DNA of 64,000 nucleotides, from assembly GCA_024760905.1 (NCBI GenBank), contig CM045746.1, forward strand, positions 8,212,966 to 8,276,965, written 5' to 3'. Positions 46,601 to 58,428 of this stretch are shown one piece after another. This DNA comes from Plotosus lineatus. Taxonomy: Eukaryota > Chordata > Actinopteri > Siluriformes > Plotosidae. The stretch's first letter is position 1. Each line of letters starts with the position of its first letter. Both the position numbers and the translations under genes were made by a program. The notes beneath the pieces are model-generated. The model had not been told where the DNA came from, made no database searches, and was given only the letters and a program-made list of their open reading frames with translations.

Positions 46601-49600
46601 AATTGAAGTGGAGGGGGGAATTGTGAGAGATGTGGTTTCTGCTGATGGAGGGCTTGAATGAGAGAGGAAAATTGTGGGTGTCGTGGTTTCTGCTGATGGA
46701 TGGATTGAACTAGAGAGGGGAATTGTGGGAGGAGTGGCTTGTGCTGATGAAGGAATTGGAGAACATGGTGGAGAAGCAGGGATGGTAGGCAGGAGAGGTT
46801 GCCGTGATGGATAAAATGGAGGATGAGATGAAGGGATGGGAGGAGACAGAGAGCGGGCAGGGGGAGGAGCAGAAGATAAGGAGTAAGGAGAAGAAGGAGG
46901 AGAGGAAGGAGGAGGGTATACATAAGATGAAAAAAAAGGAGGATGGAAAGAAGTGGGAAAAGAGGTTAGAAAAAATGGAGACGGGGAGCAACAGGAGGAG
47001 GACAAGTATGGCTCCTCTTCAGGTGTACCTGAAGGTACAGGAGACAATGAGAAGGGTAGAGGGGAAGAGGGTGGGGGTGTTTGGGTAAGGGTCAAGGGAA
47101 TAGGAGAAGATGTAGGAGAAAGATGAAGGGATAAACTGCATGTGGAGGAAACAGGGGAGGACACACGATGAAGAGAAGATGGGGTCGGCGATAAGGAGTC
47201 ATCAGGGTGTAAGAAAAGAGAATCGATAAGAGGAGAGGAAGTGGCCTAACAAGGAGAAAAACAGTGGGGTGTTTACAACAGATCCTCAACATGATACACT
47301 TATTAAAGACCACACACAGACATAGTCAGAAGAGGCATGCCTATCCTAAATCATATAACTCCTTATACGCAAACTTTAACTGTCAGAATAATATGCCAAA
47401 CATATTCTAACAAATCAGCAGATTACTGTAATGAATGGTATAGCTTAGCACAGGGGTCGGGAACCTTTTTGACTAAGAGAGCCAAAAAAAAGACATATTT
47501 TAAAATGTAATCCTCTGAGAGCCATATATGTATATATACATACATACATATATATGTATACGGAATACAACTAAATTGAAAAAGAAGACCAACAATTTGA
47601 GAGTATAATCTTCTTGTTTTCCTTTCGGCTGTTCCCTTCAGGGGTCGCCACAGCAAATGATCTGCCTCCATCTCTCCCTATCCTCTGCATCTTCTACTCT
47701 TACTCCAATGACCTTCATGTCCGCCTTCACCACATCTATAAATCTTCTCTTTGGTCTTCCTCTGGGCCTTTTGCCTGGTAGTTCCAACCTCAGCATCCTA
47801 CTACCAATATACTCACTATCCCTCCTCTGTACATGTCCAAACCATCTCAATCTAGCCTCTCTGACTTTGTCTTCAAAATATCTAACATGTGCTGTCCCTC
47901 TGATGTACTCATTTCTGATCCTATCCATCCTCGTTACTCCCAAAGCGAACCTCAACATTTTCATCTCTGCTACCTCCAACTCTGACTCCTGTCTTTTCCC
48001 CAGGGCCACTGTCTCTAAACCATACAACATCGCTGGCCTCATCACCGTCTTGTACACTTTTCCCTTCATTCTTGCCGATACTCTCCTATCACACATCACA
48101 CCGGACACTTTTCTCCATCCATTCCAACCTGCCCGCACGCGCTTCTTCACCTCTTTTCCACACTCTCCATTGCTCTGGATTGTTGAGCCTAAGTACTTAA
48201 AATCCTCCACCTTCTTTATCTCTGCCCCCTGTAACCTCAAAGTTCCTCTTGGGTCCTTTACGTTCACACACATGTATTCCGTCTTACTGAGACTAACCTT
48301 CAATCCCCTCCTTTCCAGGGCATACCTCCACCTCTCTAGATTTTCCTCCACTTGTTCTCTGCTCTCACTACAGATCACGATGTCATCTGCAAACATCATA
48401 GTCCATGGAGATTCTTGTCTAACCTCGTCTGTTAGCCTGTCCATCACCATAGCAAACAAGAACGGGCTGAGAGCTGACCCTTGATGCAGTATTTTGAGAG
48501 TATAATAAGACTCTGAATTTATTTTAAACGACATTGTCATAATGAAGTTATTTATTAATAAGAAAAGTACTTGCTGCATGGTTTTGCTGATGGCTTTGTG
48601 GTCTGGTTGATACGTGCTGAGGTTCAACTTCATGCAGACGTTTAGGCTTCTATCTATTAAACTTGACTGGAGGTTTGTCTTGATGTTTATCAGGTGTGAG
48701 AAGGACTGCTCGCATGCATATGTGGAGCCAAACATGGTCAATATGACAGGACTCACACACTGCAGTGTTTATGTGATAGGAAGCGCATCCCAAGTTTTGG
48801 AAATCAGCTGGTTTGCGGGTTGAAGGTTTTCCATGTCTGTCCATTTGTGTTTGCTTGCCAGCTGTGCTTGGCCTCGTGCAAATGAGCTGAGCAAAAACGA
48901 GGGAAATTTACCTCTTTAATCAAAAACAACACGTGCAGTCTGTAGCTGTTGTTATAATCCAATCAAATTAGAGTTTCAAGGTATCGGACCCGCCCACATA
49001 CTGGCGTACAGAAAGGATTGACTCTCCGCTGCGCACCACAGTGACATGGCATTGAAGACAGATGTATAGATTTAAATGCGCAATATTTATTCATATGTTT
49101 TTGTTAAATTTGATAGCTTTTTTTGTATTTTTATTTAAATGACAGTGAAATTATGTATTCGTTAAGAAAGGTCACCTGATTTATCTGAGAGCCAGATACA
49201 GTCTTCAAAAGAGCCACATCTGGCTCGCAAGCCATAGGTTCCCGACCCCTGGCTTAGCACTACTATCTCTACTGTAAAAAAAGGGGAGAAAATCATAAGA
49301 ACTGGTTTATCACACCTACCACAAACACATTAATATCCAGTAAACTACTTTTGGTGCAATTGCATGTCTTCTGAAAATATTCTTAAATATGAACAAATTA
49401 CCATAACTGTAAAAATGTATCATGTCTACCATTCATTCATTTTCTGAACTGCTTAATCCTCATTAAGGTCGCAAGGAGGCTGACGCCCATCTCAGCGAAC
49501 ATGGCTGACCTTTGATAACCCGGTTAGCTGCACTTTGGGGACAGCAGTGACAACCGTTGATAGTGGGGCTTGAACCCCCTACCTTACCATCGGTAATCCA

Positions 49601-51088
49601 GCACCTTACCACTGGGCCACCACTGCCCCAACCATGTCTACCATAAAAAAGCAAACAATCATAACTACTGATATATCTCATCGACTGTAGATCAACTTTA
49701 ATTGTCAGCATAGCACCTCTGCTATTACAAAACTACTGTAACGTTCAGAATAGCATGGCTTAAGTAACAAAACTAATAAGCCAGCAAACTTCTATTATTG
49801 TTGGAGTAGAACATCTACCATAACACCCTAATAAACAGGCAAACTACCGTAACTATTAACATTACGCAAACTGTAGATCAATAACTCAGTAAATTTTCAT
49901 AGTTTACGGAATAACTCAGCTACTACAAATACACCAACAAACGGACAAGCTACCATAATGCTTAAAAATGTTAGAAATCTAATTTATTGTTTTTATTAAA
50001 AAAAACTGCATGTTCTACCTCGTGTAGTGAAGCGTCATTTCTACAGGTGAAAACAGAAGATCTGATTGGCTCGTCATGCTCTTCCTGTATGTACAATTCA
50101 GGAAACTCCTCCTGAAGGATATCTGTCACTGAGTTCGGAGGTTCTGGGAGTCTGTCATTTTGTATGATTTTCCCGTACACCCCCTCATGATTAGATAGCA
50201 TTTCTAATTGGCTGGTCAGAATCATAGAGTGTTGACATGGTCTATTTATCAAGAACCGGTCAGGAGACGCTAACACACAGCTTATGGATGACTTATCGGC
50301 CAGTGGCATGCAAGGCTGCATGTTTTCCACCTCCTGTGATAACTGATGATCAAGAAACATCGTCAGAAGTTTGTCATAGGGGTTTGGGTCAGTTACAGGC
50401 GATGCTAGATTTTGGTATTGTTCTGTGATCGGGGGGTCATGTTCAGTTGTGATGTAGCCCTTTTGATTCTGATCTGATGTTTTGTTTATCTGTGTCAGTG
50501 CTGATCTTTTAAATAAGTTGGAGTGGTCTATCACAGGAGAAGGTGGATTAATTGGAAATGAGAGTGGGGCCATAACAGAAGGAGGCAGAGATGAATCTGA
50601 GATTACTGAAAAGGACTGAAGTTCGGAAGGTGTTTCACTGAGCGATGGAGGAGTGATGGCATAGTGGGTGTTTCTAGGAAGGGGAGGTGGAGTGGGTGGG
50701 GCTGGAGTGCTACAGGGGGAAGGAGAAAAGGCTGTGACACCCAGAGTGAGAGAGAGCCATTCACTGGTGACCTCATGAAGTTGCGGGTAAGAGGCGGAGC
50801 CAGGGGAAACAGGGTGAGGCTTATAGAGAAGTAGAAAGAAAGAAAGAATAAGAAAGTGATGAAAGTATGGATGGCTTGTCCATTCGCTGTAGAATAGTCT
50901 CACCTTCGATGCCCTTTTGGTGTCTCCGCTGTGACCAGGGCTTTTGGATGGGGATCCTTTGATAAAATCGACATATGACACAGGAAAAATCCCCTGCTTA
51001 TTAGAGCCGGGAATCCTCCCTTCATACCAGTTCCTATCAACTTTCCTCAGCAAGATCACTCTTTCGCCCTGCAGAAAACACACACACA

Positions 51089-51139
<51 letters not shown>

Positions 51140-54100
51140 CATCTGTTTTGGTTCTGAGAACCAATAGTATAAGTTAACTAGCATATGAGATAAGTAATTA
51201 ACGAGTTCATAGTATTATTCATTGCTGACGTTCATTTATATGTTTAATCTATGCATGATGTAAATGTGATATTACAGAAAAAATGAGGTAAGCTCATCAA
51301 GAACATCGGCATATCCCTCAGATATATTATGCTAAATATACAGGGGGTGGACAAAATAATGGAAACACCTAATGTAAGAACTCTCTCTGTAGAAGCTCTT
51401 ATGTAAACCTGCACGATCTGGATTCCTGTATCTCAACGTCTTAGAGCGCTCCGGGAGCAACAGACAACGAACCACACGAGTGAAATCAGTCTGGTTTATT
51501 CATCAGAAGCTCAGAGGGTGTTTCTGAGCACAAACTTTTTATACAGTATGTGTTCGTGCAAAAAGCAGACAAGATACAGAATCAGGTGTCCTTGGTTCAG
51601 AGTACATTCGTCATAGCATAGGGTGGGTGTGTGTGTGTGTGTGTATGTATGGGTGTGTATGTGTGTGTGTGTGTATGTGTGTGCGTGGATGTATGTGTGT
51701 GTGTGGATGTATGTGTGTGTGTGGATGTATGTGTGTGTATGTGTGTATGTGTGTGTATGTGTGTATGTGTGGGTGTATATGTGTGTGTGTGTATGGGTGT
51801 GTATGTGTGTGTATGTGTGTATGTATATGTGTGTGTGTGTGTGTATGGGTGTGTATATGTATGTGTGTGTGGATAGCACCATATCATGTTATTTACGTAA
51901 CGGTTTGCATTCGTTCGTAAGTAGGTGAAGATAAAAGAGGGACAGCCTTGAACATCCAGTTAGGTCTGGTTGATGTTTTACACAAAACTTAGGACATCGG
52001 GGTACAACAGGATAAGGAGAACTTCTTGCTTCATGATTCAATAAACATGTACGTATTAGGTCAGAGATATATTCTAACACCTAATATTTTGCCATCATAA
52101 TCTTTGAACATAATTTAAACAAACAAAACTTGGCATATCTTATTTATTAATTTTTTTGTATAATAATTTTGTTATTTGATATGTTGATGTAAAATAAATG
52201 TTTTTTTTTCCTTTCTCAGATATTGAAAGCATTAAACAGATATTGAAAACATTAATCATACCCCATAATGGCAGACCTCTCAAATTTTAAAAGAGGCCAA
52301 ATTGTTGGTGCTCGTATGGTCGGCACTAGTGAACAAAAACTGCCCAAATGTTCGGTGTTTCAAGAGGTGCTGTCTCAAAAGTAATGAGTGCCTTTGAAAG
52401 AGAGGGAAAAACGTCCTCAGCAAAGCACAAGTCTACCATTGTCTCTAAAAGAGTTGGAGGGGATTCTAACTGAAGAATGGCTTCAAATTCCTTTGCAAAC
52501 AATTCACAAGTTGTATGAATCAATACAGTACATATGCCAAGTTTTGATTGTTTAAATTATGTTCAAAGATTACAATGCCCAAAATGTTAGCTGTTTCCAT
52601 TATTTTGTCCACCCCCTGTATATTCATACATGGCAACAGCAAAATGTATTTTCAGCGGAATTTGGGCCGTTGCATACTTGTTTAGTACTCAGCCTTCAAT
52701 CCAGATAAACCGCGCTTTGACTCAAACACAAGCAAGTGAACTTGTCAGAAGCGCCCCTATACCCCCCTAAAAATTTCTCCTCGGATTTAGACAATTCACA
52801 GAATTGACCAATTTGAGATAAAAAAGACGGAATTCCACAGATCAGCGGAAAATTGCCATGTACAGTCATCCCTTGCCACTTCGAGATTTGAGCATCGCGG
52901 TCTTGGTACATCGCGGTATTTTAATAAAAAATTAAATTAAAAAAAATATTCATAAAAATTTCAAAACTCGTGCTGAAACTCGCATGTAAGCAAGCGGAAG
53001 GCAGGGACCCAAGGCAGGCTGCGTCCATTGTTTCCAAACGACAGACTGAAGTGCCCCCCTCCCCAGTTCAGGCAGGGCCTGCCCACTCAACCTCACAAGC
53101 TGATTGGCTTAGACGCATGACGCTGTTGCCTCCTGCCCACTCAACTCAATCTCGCAAGCTGATTGGCTTAGACGCGTGAAGCTGTTGCATCGCACATTCC
53201 CGCGGGATTTTTTGTGATTTTGTAATCTTATAGTGTTTGTGAACGTCCTGCACTGCGGAGAAGAGCTATTGTCAGAGGTGAGTAGAGTACTTAAAGTATT
53301 TATATATAAATTCTATTTAAATGTTAATACATTGGTAGGCCTCCGTCAGTCCTGAAGGACTATGGCTGCGCTCTGGCTGGTATCCCGGCTGGTGATACTC
53401 CCCAGTGCGCAGAGCCCGGGTAGGGAGTAATGAGGGACAGGCTGTTACCCAGGCAGCAAGTCCCCCGTCTCGGCGCCACCGGAAGGATCCAATGGAAAGA
53501 CAAGTGCCGATACGACTGGGTTCCGGTGCCGTTGCAGGAGAGAATCTACGGTCAATTTAGAACGGCCAATTAATCTACAGTGCACATGTTTGGATTGCGG
53601 GAGGAAACCGGAGCACCCGGAGGAAACCCGCACAAGCACGGGGAGAACATGCAAACTCCACACAGAAACGCCCAGGCCGGGAATCGAACCAGGGCCTTCT
53701 TGCTGTGAGGCGGACGTGCTAACCACTACGCCACCGTGCCGCCTGTTAATACATTACAGTATTTACATATGCATATAACTGTGTAACGTTTAATATACAC
53801 TTCTTGATATTGTATAGATGCGAAAACATATAGAAATGAGACAACATGGTAGAAATGAGAGGGGCATTCCTACTTCGTGTTTTTTCGAATATCGTGGCCA
53901 GGTCTGGTCTACATTATCAGCGGTATTCAAGGGATGACTGTATGTGCATTACATTACAGTAATCCCCCGCTACTTCGCGTTTCCTACTTCGCTTCCCCGC
54001 AATATCGCAGGATTTCCCATCAGGAAATTAAAAAATTAAAGAGAGAGAGAGATTATTCATAATTTATGCACACTACATTCAACTACGCTATTCAACATGC

Positions 54101-57100
54101 TTTGTTCTCCTGCTTGACTTGAGTGTTCTCTGATTGGTTGTGAATCCAGCAAGCTGATTGGTCGAGATTATATTTCCCAGCATCCAACACACCTTTCCTC
54201 CCTCATGAGGAGCAATATAACTGTTATTGAGCTGAGGGGAAGCACTGGGGTGTGGGAAAAATCGTGTTCACCGTAGTGGTGAGGTGAAAAACAAAAACCA
54301 ACATCACTGGGAGAGCATAACATGGAAACTGATTGAGCACGGAGCTATTTATAGCGAGCAGATGGCTGAGTGGCTTCAGGTGTGCTCTCTGGATTTTGCA
54401 TGCGGGTAATAGCCACGCCCCTCACCAACACATGCAGTTGGAGAGGTGGGAGAGAGAGAGTTAAACACCTGTGAGTTTGGACACTAACATGATATGTACT
54501 AAAGCAAAGGCTCTGGAGGTGCTGACGAGCCCCAAACCAAGCACCAGTCCCGCCATTGATTCTCATTCTCGTTGTGGCCATGGATTTGTTATTTATATGG
54601 TTTGTTATACAGTATTTATATATATTTGTCATTATAAGGTGTATAATTTATTTATATATTAATACACATTGCCTGTATGACATTAACATGCATAGAACAC
54701 TTTAAAATTAACTTCTATATAAATTTTATATAATATACAGGTGGGTGGGTGTCCTTAAGAAGTGGCAGAAGTCATTTCGTGGTTTTTTGCATTTCATGGG
54801 GGGGCTGACTGTATTGAGGACTACTGTATTACACTTAGTTAGAATTAAGCACTAATGCCAATCCCAGCTCTTACCTTCCTGAGTGAAAGCTCCACATCGG
54901 TATCGGCGTTGAAGTTGTAGCGAGCCACAGCTTCTCCCACCTCTTGAGGGTGAGCTGGGGGAGGAGGACGCACCGGCTGCTTCCTCTCCGGAGATACGAC
55001 CTTCTGAAAAAAAAAATAATAATAATAATAACAATACAGTAATAAAATAAATTGTTTGAGTAAATGAAAGCAAGTTTCATCTAGTAAGAACACTTAGGAA
55101 AGTACTGGATATACCTCGACATAAGAAATAGGGAATATCCCGATTCGTCCCCTGTGCTCACCCTCATACCAGTTACCGTCAATCTGTCTGACGATGTTGA
55201 TGGCATCACCCTTCTTAAAAGAGAGCTCTCTGTCAAAAAGCCACAGAGAAACCTCATTAATACCTTAAGTTATTACAACATCGCCACACAAGGGCCTCGA
55301 ATGACAAAGAATTGTCTACATGAGAGACACAATGTCAAATATCATCAGGAACATCTAATGGAAGCAGATCCATGAGAAAGAAAAGACAGATTGGATGGTA
55401 TAACGATGACAAAAACATGCAATGGAAAAACATGTCCTTTTTTGTTGATGGTGTGTACTCACTTGCTGGTCTGAGCTTTAAAGTCATAAATAGCCCTGGC
55501 GGAGTGTCTCTGATGGAGAAGAGAAGACAATATGAGATATGTCAGCTGCTGAGAGGACACCTAGGAGACAATCAGAGAGTATGCCATACCAGCTCTCACT
55601 TTCAATTCGTTCTATATTAAAGAAAGTAATGGGAGTAACCATAATTCCTGTAACAGGAACAAGAACAGGAAGCTCCAACCATATAAGGAAGATAGTTAAC
55701 CGAGTAAGAACCATAGTGCAGACTGAACAAATGTATGAATTTTGGGATCCATTAAAACACAGAAAAAAGGTACCGTTACCTTTAATTTACTGTCAACAAG
55801 AAATCCATATTTTATTAATGCCCGAAAATTTTGAAATAGGGCAAAAAGGGTGTTGCATGACCCAACTTTCAAGTTCCGTGAAAGAATTTAATTACAATTA
55901 ATGATCTTATTTTAATGAATTTATATCAGTGGTCCCCAACCCCCGGTCCATGGACCAGTACCGGCCCATGGATCATTTGATACCGGTCAAAAACAAAATC
56001 TTTCATGGTACAAATTATATTTTTTTTATTAGAGCTTCCAGATCTTATTTAAAAAAAAACAACTGTTTTCACATTGCCACAAAAGCACTGAAAACCCTTC
56101 TTCCGTTTCCAACCACACATTTCTTTGTGAGGTGGGGTTTTCTGCGATGACAGCCACCAAAACAAGACCACAAAAACAAGAGTAAACTCTAACCGGTCTG
56201 TGGAAACATTTTCATGCATAAAACTGGTCCATGGTGCAAAAAAGGTTGGAGACTACTGATTTACAGTAATCCCCCTTATTTCACTTTTAATGGGGACCAG
56301 CCCTCCCCGCGAAATGCGAAAAACCGCAAAATGACTTCTGCCACTTCTTAAGGACACCCACCCACCTATATACAATATTATATAAAATTTATATAGAAGT
56401 TAATTTTAAAGTGTTATATGCATGTTAATGTCATACAGGAAACATGTATTAATATATAAATACATTTCTTTCTTCCGTTCAGCTTTTTCCCTTTTCTTGG
56501 GAGTCGCCACAGTGAATCATCTGATTTGCACATTTGATTTGTTTTTACGTCGGATGCCCTTCCTGTCACAACCCTTTAGCAAGGGACAGAAACACGCTGA
56601 CGGCTTTGCAGCCTACTCTTTACGAAAGTCAGCAATGGTTCTTTTACATGAACCTCTCACCATAGACAGTGAGAGACATGACCCGCCTTTGATAACCCAG
56701 TTAGCTGTACTGGGGGGGACAGTGACAGCCCTGTGGGGACTCGAACCCCCAACCTTAAGATCAGCAATCCTGCACCCTATCCACTAGACCACCACTGCCC
56801 CTTAATATATAAATAAATTATACACCTTAGAAAGACAAATATATATAAATACTGTATAACAAACCTTATAAATAACAAATCCATGGCCACGTCGAGAGGG
56901 AGAATCACTGGTGCCTCCAGAGTCTTTGCTTTAGTACGTATCATGTTAGTGTCCAAATTCACATTATTTTTATGGCAGTCCGTAATCCGCAACGATAAGG
57001 TATTTTCCATTTTCACAGCTGTTATGGTCTGTGCTAGATGGCGGCGTTTAACTCTCTTTCTCTCTCTACTCATACACTGCATGCGCTGGTGAGGGGCGTG

Positions 57101-57620
57101 GTTGTTACCCGCAGGCGAAATCCAGAGAGCGCACCTGAATTCATTCAGACATCAGCTATAAATAGCTCTGTGTTCGACCAGTTTCCGTGTTGATACTCTC
57201 CCAGTGATTTTGGTTTTTGTTTTTCCCTCACCAGTACGGTGAACACGTATTTCTCACACCCCAGTGCTTCCCCTGAGCTCAATAAAAGTCATTGTTTCAT
57301 GAGGGAGAAAAGATGTGTTGGATGCTGGGAAATATAATCTCGACCAATCAGCTTGCTGGATTCACAGCCAATCAGAGAACACTGAAGTCAAGCATGAAAA
57401 CAGAGCATGTTGGATAACATAGTTCAATATACATGTAGTGCTCGTGAATTTTGAATAATCTTTAATTTTTTTAATTTCCCGATGGGAAATCCCGCGATAT
57501 TGCGGGGACTTGAAGTGGCAGGGGATTACTGTATATCATAATAATTAAAAAATAGAAAAAGTGAAAAAATTTGAGAACCCACATAAAAATATTTTATATA
57601 AGAATATACATAAATTTAGA

Positions 57621-57658
<38 letters not shown>

Positions 57659-58373
57659 ACGAAGCTTCTGAACAGAGCCCCATAGGTAAGGAACATGACT
57701 TGGATAGTTGTCCCTTGTCCATGACACCATAGGAAAAAAATTTTTTTATTAATAACATAGAATGAGAAGCTCAGCCATCCAGAAGGAGCATGAACAGCTA
57801 TTCCTCCGCGTTGAGTGGAGCCAGTTGAGGCGGCTCAGGCAACTCGTTAGAATGCCTCCAGAACACCTGCCTGGTGTAATGGTTCAGGCATGTCCAACAG
57901 TGAAAAGACATCAGGCCCCAGACCTAGACTATATCTTTCTGCTGGTTTGGGAATGCCTTGGTGTCCCACCGGAAAAGCTGGAGGAAGTGTCTGGGGATGT
58001 CTGGACCTCACTTGCTTAGGCTTTTGCCTTGTGACCTGACCCCGTAACAAGCGGAAGAAGATGACTAACTAATAGCATGTGTAGATACGAATAGCTCAGT
58101 TTCCTCTCACAGTCCAAAGACATGCATTTTATGTTAATTGGTTATTTCAAATTATCCTTGCTGTTTGTGTGAATGTTTGTGCGTGTTTCCCTGCAATGGT
58201 CTTTTGAGGGTGTACCCCGCCTCCGCCCAGAGTTGACTGTTATAGGCTCTAGATTCCAAATGATCCAAGTAGTAGGAATAAGCAGTCAGCAAATGAGTGA
58301 GTGAGTAAAACTAATTCTTTTCTGAAAGAAAAATTAAACTAATTCAGTTGCTGCATTTACAATGAAAAGCATT

Positions 58374-58428
<55 letters not shown>

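Noticed and set aside
46018..46626. 202-codon plus-strand repeat protein
   Set aside because: Antisense of the sorbs2 coding minisatellite; open only because the repeat unit lacks stops on both strands.
47657..48484. 275-codon plus-strand open frame
   Set aside because: It is the antisense of the RTE reverse transcriptase coding strand; similar antisense frames occur over every RTE copy here.
51511..51928. His/Thr and Cys/Val repeat frames
   Set aside because: Translations of the TG-rich tract inside the Tc1 derivative.
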